The notes below the pieces were generated by a model. It did not search any database and was not told where the DNA came from. It worked only from the letters and a program-made list of their open reading frames with translations. This document shows, piece by piece, positions 28,948 to 38,570 of a stretch of DNA of 64,000 nucleotides. The stretch is from Planctomycetota bacterium (GTDB lineage Bacteria; Planctomycetota; JAJSAM01; JAJVHW01), in contig JAIOPE010000015.1 of assembly GCA_021414065.1 (NCBI GenBank), positions 24,140-88,139 on the forward strand. Reading direction: 5' to 3'. Each line of letters opens with the position of its first letter. The first letter of the stretch is position 1. The translations under genes and the position numbers were made by a program.

Positions 28948-29156
28948 CTCGAAGTTGAGGTGCTTGACGAGTGCGTGGACGAGGATCGATGCGCCGGACA
29001 TCCAGGTCGGTTGAGTGTACCCGCGCAGGGCGACGCGCTCGGCTCGTCCGGAGAACGCAGACATCCACGCACTGGTTCCGATGCGGCTTCCGTGATGGGG
29101 CGGGGCGTTCGTCGGTGGCGCTCGAGCTCCGGGCACGACTCCGTGCGCATCGGTAT

Positions 29157-29693
29157 TCAGACGGAGTCGAGGCGGCCGCGCCAGACGAGGAACCCTGCGG
29201 CCTCGCCCACGATCTCGTGACTCGTCGGATGCAGCGTCGCCCGCCAGCGGACGGGGAACACGGCTTCGCGGGGGCGGCCGAGGAGCGCCATCATCCGCGC
29301 CACGAACGCGGCGTCGGGGACGATCATCCCGTGCCACAGTGGGACCTGGCCCCGGTCGCAGCAGATGGTCGGCTCCTGCGACTCCACGTCGGCCGGGTCG
29401 CCGGGGGAGTAGCTGACGTGGCCGTCGAGCGTGGAGCCGTCGGCGAGCGTGAACACGGCGTGCAGCAGGAAACGGCCGTCGGGGAACTCGCACGCGCCGG
29501 TCGCGTCGGCGGACGCGGCGTCGATCGGCATCACGGTGCAGATGTCGGGGCCGGTCATGTGGCCGTCCTCCGGCGGGAACCACCAAGCGGCGTGCGCGCG
29601 CAGGTCTGCGGCGGTGAGTTCCTGCACCTGACGGCGGCCTGGGTATGGGTCCTCGACGGGGCGCCCGCCGAACACGGCCTTGTCGTAGCTCAT
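29157..29693 (-). CDS. Hypothetical protein
   Basis: ORF starting MSYDKAVFGGRPVEDPYPGRR; start overlaps the stop of the upstream GT gene (ATGA). Confidence 0.55.
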   Translation of the reverse strand: MSYDKAVFGGRPVEDPYPGRRQVQELTAADLRAHAAWWFPPEDGHMTGPDICTVMPIDAASADATGACEFPDGRFLLHAVFTLADGSTLDGHVSYSPGDPADVESQEPTICCDRGQVPLWHGMIVPDAAFVARMMALLGRPREAVFPVRWRATLHPTSHEIVGEAAGFLVWRGRLDSV

Positions 29694-31414
29694 GGCGTCC
29701 TCGCGCTCTGCAACGGCAACCGGTAGAGGCGCCAGCACCCGCCAATGAACAGGTCGGGCTTCGCGTCGGTGACGGGATCGTGCGGCGCGGCGCGCCACGC
29801 GCTCGTCGAGATCGCGAGCCATCCGGTCTCGGGGAGCGGTGCCTTCCGTGACGCATCGCGGAGCAGGTGCAACGGCGGGACATCGCACGCGTTCACGAAG
29901 CGCGCCGGACCCGACGTCGCCATCACGTGGACCTCGCCGAGGCCGCGCGCCTTCGCCTCGTCGATCAGGCGATAGAAGCCCTGCCCCCAGTCGGCGTTCG
30001 ATTGGACGGCGATCCGCCATCCGCCCTCGGCGCCGCCGGCGGCGAGGTTCCACCACGCGAGCCCGTCGGGCACGGCGAAGAAGCCCTCGGCGAGATGCAG
30101 GAGCAGCATGGCTCCGACGGCGCCGACCCGCGCGACGGACCCGATCCCGTCGCGCCCAATCCGCACGCCGACGAGAACGCAGAGAGGCGCGACGGCCGGC
30201 AGAACGTGGCGCACGCCGAGGTTGTGGCGCGACACGACGGCCGCCGCGAACGGAAGCGCGAATGCAGCCAGGAGCACCCATTCGGCGGCGTCGGGGCGGC
30301 GGCGGCGGAGCGTCCACGCCGCGATCCCGGCGAGCACGATGCTCCCGAGCGTCGCCTTGCCGAGCGCGACGACCGGGAAGTACGACCACCAGCCGAGCTT
30401 CCGCGCCTCACCGAAGTAGTGGAAGTAGAGACGGTCGTGCTGCTTCGACGCTTGGAAGACGAGGCTCTGGAACCACCTCGGCGCCGGCACGGGCACGTTG
30501 CGCGCGATCCACTCGACGCCCGGCAGGTTCGGTGCGACCCGCGCCGCGAGGTCGCCCTTCGACTCCGCGCCGACGAGCAGGCCGGCGTCGAACCCGTAGC
30601 CCGCCCAGAGCACGATCGCCGCGGCGAGAAGCACCAGCGCTGCGAGGCCCGCCGCCCGTCGCCACGAGGCGCGCTCCCCGGAGGGCCCGGAGCGTCGCAC
30701 GAGCAGCGCTGCCGCAACGACCGCGATCGGCACCAGCACGATCGCCGTGTGTTTCGCCATGAGCGCGACGCCGAGAGCTGCGCCGGCGACGAGCGACCGG
30801 CGGGCGGTCCACACCCGGCCCGGGAGCGACGCCAGCGCGATCGGCGTGACGGCGAGCAGAGCCGCGCCCGTGGCGACGATGTCGGTCGTCGCGAGCCCGC
30901 CGTGCGAGTAGAGCATCGGCGACGCCGCGACGAGCCCGCCGGCGACCGTCCCCGCGAGCGGACCGCCGTCGCTCCCGCCGAGTCGCCTCGCCAGCCAGAC
31001 CGCGAGCGCCGCGAGCAGGCCGAACGCGATGGCCACGGGCACGCGCGACGCTCGCAGCACCGCGCGCGTCGGCGAGGGCGACTCCATCAACAGCCGATCG
31101 CCGAGCGCCGTGAGCGAGTCCGACGGGGGCCGCGCCGCGAACGCGTCGGGCGGAAGGCTGACGAGCGGCAGCGCGGACGACGTCACGTAGAGCGCGAGCG
31201 GCGGTTGCCACAGGAGCACGGGCGCTTCGAAGTCGCGCGACCTCGCGATGTACGCGCCCTGGCCGATGTACGTCGGTTCGTCGTCGGTGGGGGACGCGTT
31301 CCAACTCGAGAGCAGCGCGAGTGCGGCGGCGAGCACGGCGAACACGAGCGGAGCGATGCGTGTCCAGGCGTCGCCTCGATTCGTCGCGTCGCGGCCGGTC
31401 GCGGGCGTGGTCAC
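29690..31414 (-). CDS. Multipass membrane glycosyltransferase (PMT/ArnT-like, GT39/GT83-like)
   Basis: N-terminal TM then WNASPTDDEPTYIGQGAYIARSRDFE and many TM helices; AKHTAIVLVPIAVVAAAL, RHNLGVRHVLPAVAPL. Confidence 0.75.
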   Translation of the reverse strand: MTTPATGRDATNRGDAWTRIAPLVFAVLAAALALLSSWNASPTDDEPTYIGQGAYIARSRDFEAPVLLWQPPLALYVTSSALPLVSLPPDAFAARPPSDSLTALGDRLLMESPSPTRAVLRASRVPVAIAFGLLAALAVWLARRLGGSDGGPLAGTVAGGLVAASPMLYSHGGLATTDIVATGAALLAVTPIALASLPGRVWTARRSLVAGAALGVALMAKHTAIVLVPIAVVAAALLVRRSGPSGERASWRRAAGLAALVLLAAAIVLWAGYGFDAGLLVGAESKGDLAARVAPNLPGVEWIARNVPVPAPRWFQSLVFQASKQHDRLYFHYFGEARKLGWWSYFPVVALGKATLGSIVLAGIAAWTLRRRRPDAAEWVLLAAFALPFAAAVVSRHNLGVRHVLPAVAPLCVLVGVRIGRDGIGSVARVGAVGAMLLLHLAEGFFAVPDGLAWWNLAAGGAEGGWRIAVQSNADWGQGFYRLIDEAKARGLGEVHVMATSGPARFVNACDVPPLHLLRDASRKAPLPETGWLAISTSAWRAAPHDPVTDAKPDLFIGGCWRLYRLPLQSARTP

Positions 31415-31424
31415 GGGGCGGAGA

Positions 31425-32222
31425 CTACGCGTCCGCGAGTCCGGTCCGCACCTTCGCGGCGACGTCGTTCGCGGCTGCGTCGTGGCCGACCGAGCGCTCG
31501 ATGCGCTTCGCGACGTCGTCGGCCGAGCCGCGGTCGGTGTCCACGACGAGCGACGCCTGCGAGTAGAGCGGCGCGCGGTCGTCGAGGATCTGGCGCAGCT
31601 CGGCCATCGCGTCGGGGCGGCGGGCCATGGGCCGGAAGTCGCCCTGTTGCTCCACGCGGGCCATGTGGTCCTCCGGCCGCGCGCGCAGCCACACCGTGAA
31701 GCACGATCGCCGCAGCAGGTCGAAGGTCTCGGGCGCTGTGACGATCCCGCCGCCGGTCGCGAGCACCGCCGGCGTCCCGCGGGCGAGGAAGGCGTCGAGG
31801 GCGCGGCTCTCCATCCGCCGGTAGTAGCCCTCACCGTGGACTCGGAACACCTCGTCGAGCGGCAGGCCGGCCTGCTCTTCCACGAGTTCGTCGAGCTCGA
31901 CGAGCGGCACGCCGAGTCGATCCGCCAGCGCGCGGCCCACCGTGCTCTTCCCGGCTCCGCGCAGGCCGAGCAGGGCCACGTTCGGCACGCGGGGCGCTTC
32001 GAGCAGTTCGCCCGGCGACGTCCCGAGCGCCCGGGCGACGCGCGCCAAGTTCAGGATCGAGATGTTGGCCCGCCCGGCTTCGAGGTCGGCCAGGAACCGC
32101 GCCGAGATTCCCGCCGACTCGGCAAGTTGGACGAGCGTCATGCCGCGGTCGGCACGCCGTCGGCGGACCTGGGCGCCGACGTCGCGCAGTAGCGAGTCGC
32201 CTTCGGGCAGAGCGGTGGTCAC
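31425..32222 (-). CDS. BoxR/BzdR-like regulator: XRE-type HTH plus shikimate kinase-like domain
   Basis: RADRGMTLVQLAESAGISARFLADLEAGRANISILNLARVARAL HTH, then VALLGLRGAGKSTVGRALADRLGVPLVELD P-loop; divergent from boxC. Confidence 0.88.
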   Translation of the reverse strand: MTTALPEGDSLLRDVGAQVRRRRADRGMTLVQLAESAGISARFLADLEAGRANISILNLARVARALGTSPGELLEAPRVPNVALLGLRGAGKSTVGRALADRLGVPLVELDELVEEQAGLPLDEVFRVHGEGYYRRMESRALDAFLARGTPAVLATGGGIVTAPETFDLLRRSCFTVWLRARPEDHMARVEQQGDFRPMARRPDAMAELRQILDDRAPLYSQASLVVDTDRGSADDVAKRIERSVGHDAAANDVAAKVRTGLADA

Positions 32223-32228
32223 GTCGGA

Positions 32229-32267
32229 ACTATACTGCAATGACCGGAGTCACGACGGCAATATACT
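32229..32267. promoter_or_regulatory. Divergent boxR-like/boxC promoter region
   Basis: Minus-strand TATAGT (32234-32229) 6 nt before GTG 32222; plus-strand TATACT (32262-32267) upstream of boxC. Confidence 0.55.
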
Positions 32268-32327
32268 TCTCTGGAGACCTGGGTCTCCGTCTAACCTGCC
32301 GAGCCCGACACGGAGACGCATGATTCC

Positions 32328-33992
32328 ATGGCCGACCACAACGCCAAGACGCCTGAAGTCCACTTCCACCGGCACCCGGACCACTACAAGCACTGGAAGC
32401 TCGACTTCGAGGGCGACATCGCCCGGCTCCGCATGGCGGTGCAGGAAGACGGCGGCCTCAACCCCGACACCGTCCTCAAGCTGAACTCGTACGACCTCGG
32501 CGTGGACCTCGAACTCGCCGACGCCGTCCAGCGCGTGCGTTTCGAGCACCCGGAGGTCCGTTGCCTCGTGGTCACGAGCGTCACCCCGCGCATCTTCTGC
32601 GCCGGCGCGAACATCCCGATGCTCGCGAGCTCGACGCACGGCTTCAAAGTGAACTTCTGCAAGTACACCAACGAGACGCGGCTCTATCTCGAGGACATGG
32701 CCGCGAACTCCGGCGTGAAGACCCTCTGCGCGGTGAACGGAACGGCGTCCGGCGGCGGCTACGAGTTGGCGCTCGCGTGCGACTGGATCCTGCTGCCGGA
32801 GGACGGTAACACGGCGGTCTCGTTCCCGGAGGTTCCGCTCCTCGGCGTGCTCCCCGGCACGGGCGGGCTCACGCGCCTCGTGGACAAGCGCAAGGTGCGT
32901 CGCGACCTCGCCGACGTCTTCTCGAGTCTCGCGGAAGGTGTGAAGGGACGCCGCGCCGTCGAATGGCGACTCGTGGACGAGTGCGTCCCGTCGTCGCAGT
33001 TCGCGGCGGCCGTCGAGCGCCGCGCGCACATGATGGCCGACGAGGCGAAGCTCACGCACCCGCTGCGCGCCGGCCCCGGCGTGACGCTCCCCGAACTCGA
33101 GTGCACGCGCGCCGCCGACTCGTACCGATGGAAGTACGTGACGATGGACCTGCGCCGCGCCGACCGGATGGCCGAGATCACCATCCACGCGCCGGAGGCC
33201 GTGCCTGCGAACCTTGCCGCAATCCGCGCCGAGGGCGCGTCGTGGTGGGCGCTCCGTTGCTTCCGCGAACTCGACGAAGCGTTGCTGCAACTGCGCTTCA
33301 ACCAGCCGGAGACCGGGCTCGTCCTGCTCCGCACGAAGGGCGACGCCACGAAGGTGATGGCCACCGATCACCTCTTGTCGGAGCACCATGGCGACTGGTT
33401 CGTCACCGAGGTCCGTCTGCTCATCAAGCGCGTGCTGAAGCGCCTCGACGTGACCGCGCGGAGCCTCTTCTCGATCGTCGAGCCGGGGTCGTGCTTCGCA
33501 GGCACGCTCTACGAGATCGCCCTCGCGTCGGACCGCATCTACATGCTCGATCACCCGGACGAGCCGAACCACGTGCGCCTCTCCGAGATGAACGGCGGCG
33601 CGTATCCGATGGCGAACGGCCTCACGCGGCTCCAGACGCACTTCCTCGGCGAGCCCGAGCGTGTGCGCCAGGTGCTCTCTCACCTCGATCCGTTCAGCGC
33701 CGCGACCGCGCTGAAGGAAGGGCTCGTCACCTTCGCCCCGGACGACATCGACTGGGACGACGAGGTCCGGCTCGCGATCGAGGAACGCGTGAGCCTCTCG
33801 CCCGACGCGCTCACGGGCATGGAGGCGAACCTGCGCTTCGCCGGCCCGGAGACGATGGAGACGAAGATCTTCGGCCGACTCTCCGCGTGGCAGAACTGGA
33901 TCTTCCAACGCCCGAACGCCATCGGCGAGCGCGGCGCCCTCACCTGCTACGGCAAGCCGCAGCGTCCTGAGTTCGACTGGCGCCGGACGTAG
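32328..33992 (+). CDS. boxC: 2,3-epoxybenzoyl-CoA dihydrolase (benzoyl-CoA-dihydrodiol lyase) BoxC
   Basis: 554 aa crotonase-superfamily protein: FCAGANIPMLASSTHGFKVNFCKYTNETRLYLED, NGTASGGGYELALACDWILLPEDGNTAVSFPEVPLLGVLPGTGGLTR. Confidence 0.93.
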   Translation: MADHNAKTPEVHFHRHPDHYKHWKLDFEGDIARLRMAVQEDGGLNPDTVLKLNSYDLGVDLELADAVQRVRFEHPEVRCLVVTSVTPRIFCAGANIPMLASSTHGFKVNFCKYTNETRLYLEDMAANSGVKTLCAVNGTASGGGYELALACDWILLPEDGNTAVSFPEVPLLGVLPGTGGLTRLVDKRKVRRDLADVFSSLAEGVKGRRAVEWRLVDECVPSSQFAAAVERRAHMMADEAKLTHPLRAGPGVTLPELECTRAADSYRWKYVTMDLRRADRMAEITIHAPEAVPANLAAIRAEGASWWALRCFRELDEALLQLRFNQPETGLVLLRTKGDATKVMATDHLLSEHHGDWFVTEVRLLIKRVLKRLDVTARSLFSIVEPGSCFAGTLYEIALASDRIYMLDHPDEPNHVRLSEMNGGAYPMANGLTRLQTHFLGEPERVRQVLSHLDPFSAATALKEGLVTFAPDDIDWDDEVRLAIEERVSLSPDALTGMEANLRFAGPETMETKIFGRLSAWQNWIFQRPNAIGERGALTCYGKPQRPEFDWRRT

Positions 33993-34045
33993 TCCGCGCC
34001 GACGACCCCTTCCACTTCACGTCCCTCGCTGGAGGTTTCCCCCCG

Positions 34046-35473
34046 ATGTCCATCGCCGACCTCTCCGGAAAGATCCCGAACAACGTCAACCTGAAGGACG
34101 ACAAGCGTCTGCTCCGCGCCCTCGAGTCGTGGCAGCCCCACTTCATCGACTGGTGGAAGGAGATGGGGCCCGAGGGGTTCCAGGCCGACGACGTCTACCT
34201 GCGCACGGCCGTCAGCGTGGACCGCGAGGGCTGGGCGCAGTTCGGCCACGTCCGCATGCCCGAGTACCGCTGGGGCATCTTCCTCGCCGACCAGGAGCCG
34301 GACCGCGTGATCCCGTTCGGCGACAACTTCGGCAAGCCGGCGTGGCAGGAAGTTCCCGGTGAGCACCGCAACGCGCTCCGCCGGATGATCGTCACGCAGG
34401 GCGACACCGAGCCCGCGTCGGTCGAGCAGCAGCGCCGACTCGGCCAGACCGCGCCGTCGCTCTACGACATGCGGAACCTGTTCCAGGTGAACGTCGAAGA
34501 GGGGCGCCACCTCTGGGCGATGGTCTACCTGCTCCACTCGTACTTCGGTCGCGACGGCCGCGAAGAGGCGGAGGACCTGCTTCTCCGCCGCTCGGGCAAC
34601 CCGGACAAGCCGCGCATCCTCACGACGTTCAACGACCCGTGCGAGGACTGGCTCTCGTTCTTCATGTTCACGACGTTCACGGACCGCGACGGCAAGTTCC
34701 AACTGCATGCGCTCGCTGAGTCCGGCTTCGACCCGCTCTCGCGCACGTGCCGGTTCATGCTGACCGAGGAGTCGCACCACATGTTCGTCGGCGAGACGGG
34801 CATCCAGCGCGTCGTCAAGCGCACGTGCGAGGTGATGAACCAGGTCGGCGACGACCCGGCGAAGGTTCGCGCCGCGGGCGCGATCGACCTCCCGACCGTC
34901 CAGAAGTACCTGAACATGTGGTTCACGTCGTCGGTGGACCTGTTCGGCGGCGAGAAGTCGAGCAACGCCGCGAGCTACTTCGCCGACGGCCTGAAGGGCC
35001 GCTTCACCGAGTCGAAGTACACCGACCACGTCTGCGTCGAGGGCGTGTACGAGATGCCGGTCGTGCAGGAGGACAAGCTCACCACCGAGCAGGTGCCGCT
35101 CCGCATCGCGATGAACGAGATCCTGCGCGACGGCTACGTCTCCGACTGCGAGAACACGGTCGAGCGCTGGAACAAGGTCCTCGAGCGCGAGGGCCGGAGC
35201 GAGCGCCTGTACCTTCCGAACCGCCGCTTCAACCGTCGGGTCGGTGAGTACTCCGGCATCCGCTTCGACACCGCGGGCGCCGTCATCACCGAGCACGAGT
35301 GGACGAAGCGCCGCGACGAGTGGCTCCCGAACCAGGCCGACCTGTCGTTCGTGAAGAGCCAGATGCACCAGGTCCTCGAGCCGGGCAAGATTGCCGCGTG
35401 GATCGCGCCGCCGCTCAAGGGCATCAACGACAACCCCTTCGCCTTCGAGTACGTCCGACACCACGCGAGCTGA
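34046..35473 (+). CDS. boxB: Benzoyl-CoA 2,3-epoxidase oxygenase subunit BoxB
   Basis: IPNNVNLKDDKRLLRALESWQPHFIDWWKEMGP, NVEEGRHLWAMVYLL, TEESHHMFVGETGIQRV di-iron-type motifs. Confidence 0.95.
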   Translation: MSIADLSGKIPNNVNLKDDKRLLRALESWQPHFIDWWKEMGPEGFQADDVYLRTAVSVDREGWAQFGHVRMPEYRWGIFLADQEPDRVIPFGDNFGKPAWQEVPGEHRNALRRMIVTQGDTEPASVEQQRRLGQTAPSLYDMRNLFQVNVEEGRHLWAMVYLLHSYFGRDGREEAEDLLLRRSGNPDKPRILTTFNDPCEDWLSFFMFTTFTDRDGKFQLHALAESGFDPLSRTCRFMLTEESHHMFVGETGIQRVVKRTCEVMNQVGDDPAKVRAAGAIDLPTVQKYLNMWFTSSVDLFGGEKSSNAASYFADGLKGRFTESKYTDHVCVEGVYEMPVVQEDKLTTEQVPLRIAMNEILRDGYVSDCENTVERWNKVLEREGRSERLYLPNRRFNRRVGEYSGIRFDTAGAVITEHEWTKRRDEWLPNQADLSFVKSQMHQVLEPGKIAAWIAPPLKGINDNPFAFEYVRHHAS

Positions 35474-35494
35474 AGCTCGCACCGCTACGTCACG

Positions 35495-35528
35495 ACCGCG
35501 GCCGCGCGATGACTCGCGCGGCCGCGGT
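35495..35528. terminator. Hairpin downstream of boxB
   Basis: Perfect 15-bp stem ACCGCGGCCGCGCGA-TGAC-TCGCGCGGCCGCGGT followed by TTCGTTTCG. Confidence 0.7.
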
Positions 35529-35539
35529 TTCGTTTCGTC

Positions 35540-36055
35540 TCAGCCGATGCGGCAGCGCGGCGCGTCCGCGGGCACACCGTGCTCGGCGAGCATGCGGTTG
35601 ACGTAGCGGGGGTCCGAGGAGACGTCGCGCCACGCCCAGCCTTCGGGGGCCGCCGGGGCGGGTGTGCCTTCGGAGACCTCGAGTTCCGCGACGACAAGGC
35701 CCGCGTGCGGGCCGTCGAAGACGTCGAGTTCGATGCCCGACGGGAGCACCCAACGGCGCTTCGAGATCCGCCACGGCGCGAGCGGGAGGAGTTCCGCGGC
35801 GTCGGCCGCCGGGATCGCGTAGGCGAACTCGCGGCAAGTCTGAGGACTGCCCTCGCGGCGCGAGCCGGGGACCTCTGCCTTCACGTCGATCGTGCCGCGC
35901 GCCGGACTGTCACCGGGCCCCGTCTTCAGCCGCACGCGGACCGCGGGCACGCCGGCGCCGCCGCAGAAGTACCCCTGGTCGATGCGAACGGGCGCACCGT
36001 CCGGAAGCGCAGGCAGGCGGGTGACGACGAACTTCCACTCGATCTCAAGAGGCAT
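35540..36055 (-). CDS. CYTH-domain protein (triphosphate tunnel metalloenzyme-like)
   Basis: N-terminal LEIEWKFVV (ExExK-type start), RVRLKTGPG, ISKRRWVLPSGIELDVFDG, AELEVSEG. Confidence 0.85.
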   Translation of the reverse strand: MPLEIEWKFVVTRLPALPDGAPVRIDQGYFCGGAGVPAVRVRLKTGPGDSPARGTIDVKAEVPGSRREGSPQTCREFAYAIPAADAAELLPLAPWRISKRRWVLPSGIELDVFDGPHAGLVVAELEVSEGTPAPAAPEGWAWRDVSSDPRYVNRMLAEHGVPADAPRCRIG

Positions 36056-36163
36056 GACATCGAGAGTAGAACGGGGACAGGGTTAACTTGAGCAGTTACG
36101 CGTCACGTAACACCCGCGGCGTCCCGACCGCGCGGACAGACCGCCGCCGTCACGCGCCCGCCC

Positions 36164-36727
36164 TCACACGCCAGCGAGTGCGGTCTCGCCGTCGATCACC
36201 GACGCCGCTGCGAACAGCACCGCGGCGATGCGCAGGACGTCGTTGACGGCCTCCATCCGCACACCGTGCTCCTTCAGCTTGCCGACGTGCGATTCGAGGC
36301 ACATCCCGCAGCCGTTCACGGCGGACACGCCGACGCTCCAGAGCTCGAAGTCCACCTGCGGCGCGCCGTGGGTCATCATCCCCTGCATGCGCAGGCGGGC
36401 GAGGACCTGGTTCAGCGTGTCGTCGTGGAGCAGGTGACGCGATCGGTAGAAGATGTTGTTCATCGCCATGAGCGCCGCGGCGGTGCGGGCAGCGGCGATG
36501 GTCGTCTCGGCGGCGGACGCGTCCGCCGGAGACGCGGCGAGGCGCTTCCTCGTCTCGCCCATCGCGGCGCGGATGACGTCGGCCTGACGCGTGGCGAGGG
36601 CCACCGCGAGCACTGTGCCCCAGAGCTGACCGGGCGTGAGGTGCTCGCTCCGGTCGAGGGAGCCGAGGTTCAGGCGGATGTCCTTCGCCGTGTCGGGGAT
36701 GCGGGTCTTGAGGGTCTCGAAGTCCAC
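36164..36727 (-). CDS. AhpD / carboxymuconolactone decarboxylase-like protein
   Basis: GTG start; AMNNIFYRSRHLL, SAVNGCGMCLESHVGKLKEHGV (CxxC-H). Confidence 0.88.
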   Translation of the reverse strand: MDFETLKTRIPDTAKDIRLNLGSLDRSEHLTPGQLWGTVLAVALATRQADVIRAAMGETRKRLAASPADASAAETTIAAARTAAALMAMNNIFYRSRHLLHDDTLNQVLARLRMQGMMTHGAPQVDFELWSVGVSAVNGCGMCLESHVGKLKEHGVRMEAVNDVLRIAAVLFAAASVIDGETALAGV

Positions 36728-36964
36728 GGGGCACGTCCTTCTTGCAGGGGAGTACCGGGGCGGGCGGCGGGGGGACTTCCGCCGCGCGCGCCGCCCCGGG
36801 TGCCGGCTCTTCCGGCGGGGGAGGGAGAGGGGGGTTAACGAGCGATTCCGTTCACGACGCGCATCCGCGGAGCAGAGCGGCCGGGCCGGACCGAGGAGAA
36901 GGGGGCGCAGCGCTCGTGGCGGGGTTCCCGACGAGGTAGGCACGAGCCGCGGACGGTGCAGGTC

Positions 36965-37504
36965 CTACAGCTTGATCGTGGCCTGGCCGGGCTTCCAGTT
37001 GCAGGGGCAGAGCTCGTCGCTCTGGAGGGCGTCGAGGACGCGGAGCGCCTCGTCGGGGTTCCGGCCGACCTTGCCGGCGTTCACCGTGACGTGCTGGATC
37101 ACGCCGTTCGGGTCCACGATGAACGTGGCGCGCATCGAGACGCGGTCGTCACCCATGAGGATGCCGAGGGCGGTCGAGAGCGACTTCGAGGTGTCGGCGA
37201 GGAGCGCGATGCCGAGGCCCTTCAGGTCGGCGTTGTGCGTGCGCCACGCGAGGTGGACGAACTCGGAGTCGGTGCTCGCGCCGAGGACCACGGCGTCGCG
37301 CTCGGCGAACGCGGGGGCGAGCTTCGCGTAGCCGACGATCTCCGTCGGGCAGACGAACGTGAAGTCCTTCGGGTAGAAGAAGATCACGCGCCACTTGCCC
37401 TTGTGCGTCTCCGCCGTGAAGGTCGGGAACCCGGCCTTGACGTGGTCGTCGTTGACGACGGCCTTCAGCGCGTACTCGGGGAACTTGTCGTTGACGGTCA
37501 GCAT
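36965..37504 (-). CDS. Peroxiredoxin (AhpC/Prx type)
   Basis: FFYPKDFTFVCPTEIVGYAK peroxidatic motif; resolving DELCPCNWKPG; SD AGGAGA before ATG. Confidence 0.95.
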   Translation of the reverse strand: MLTVNDKFPEYALKAVVNDDHVKAGFPTFTAETHKGKWRVIFFYPKDFTFVCPTEIVGYAKLAPAFAERDAVVLGASTDSEFVHLAWRTHNADLKGLGIALLADTSKSLSTALGILMGDDRVSMRATFIVDPNGVIQHVTVNAGKVGRNPDEALRVLDALQSDELCPCNWKPGQATIKL

Positions 37505-37625
37505 GTCTCGATCTCCTCTGGGAAGTCCTGCGGGGAGGCACCTGCCTCCGATGGGCACACGATCGCCGACCACGTTCCATCGATCCAGTCGCAAACATGG
37601 ATGCATTCGATAGACTGAGTCGATC

Positions 37626-38537
37626 ATGGACGTCACCCTCCGCCAGCTTGAGTACGCGGTCGCAGTCGCCCGGCTCGGTCACTTCGGCCGCGCGGCCGAG
37701 GCGTCGCTCGCAACGCAACCGGCGCTCAGCGCCGGGATCGCGCAACTGGAGGCCGTGCTCGGCGTGCCTCTCTTCGAGCGGGGGCGCAGCGGCGCGCGGC
37801 CGACGGTCGCCGGCGCCGAGATCGTCCGCCGCGCGGAGGAGGTGCTCGCCCGCGTGGACGACCTGCGTGACGCCGCTCGTGCCGTCCGCGGGCCCTTCGC
37901 GACGCCGCTCCGGCTCGGCGTCATCCCGACAGTCGCTCCGTTCGTGCTGCCGAAGGCCGTGCCCGCGCTGCGTGCCCACTGGCCCAAACTCCGGCTGGAA
38001 TTGCGGGAGGACCAGACGGCGCGCCTCGTCCACGCGCTCGGCGAAGGGTCGATCGACGTGGCCCTCCTCGCCGAGGAGGCCGACCTCGGCGGGATGGAGA
38101 CGCTGCGCCTCTACGCGGACCCGTTTGTGCTCGCGGTACCGGCGGGGCACCGGCTGGCGGGGCGCGCTCGCGCGAGCGAGAGGGTCCTCCAGCACGAGCA
38201 GGTGCTGCTGCTCGAGGAAGGGCACTGCCTGCGCACGCAGGCGCTCTCGTTCTGCGAGCGGCTTGGCGTCCGCGAGTCCGCCGACGTGCGAGCGACGAGT
38301 CTGACGACCCTCGTCCACATGGCGGCGGGCGGCCTCGGCGTGACGCTGCTGCCCGCCATGGCGTCGTCGCTCGGTCTCGGCGCCGGGCTGACGCTCGTCC
38401 CGTTCGGCAGCCGCGCGCCGTCGCGCACCATCGTGCTCGCATTCCGCCCGACTACGGCCCGCCGCGACGAACTCCGCGCCGTGGCGGACGTCCTCCGCAG
38501 CCGCCCGCCCGCTGGAACGGTTTCGCTTCGCGCGTGA
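37626..38537 (+). CDS. oxyR: OxyR-type LysR-family regulator
   Basis: LysR HTH plus LLLEEGHCLRTQALSFC, matching the redox Cys pair of OxyR; divergent from peroxiredoxin. Confidence 0.9.
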   Translation: MDVTLRQLEYAVAVARLGHFGRAAEASLATQPALSAGIAQLEAVLGVPLFERGRSGARPTVAGAEIVRRAEEVLARVDDLRDAARAVRGPFATPLRLGVIPTVAPFVLPKAVPALRAHWPKLRLELREDQTARLVHALGEGSIDVALLAEEADLGGMETLRLYADPFVLAVPAGHRLAGRARASERVLQHEQVLLLEEGHCLRTQALSFCERLGVRESADVRATSLTTLVHMAAGGLGVTLLPAMASSLGLGAGLTLVPFGSRAPSRTIVLAFRPTTARRDELRAVADVLRSRPPAGTVSLRA

Positions 38538-38570
38538 CGCCGGCGCCGCGTCCGGGCAGTCTGTGACGCG

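Noticed and set aside
35540-36055. Class IV adenylate cyclase supplying cAMP to the cNMP-ABC exporter
   Set aside because: CYTH family members are mostly triphosphatases; no evidence links the two loci.
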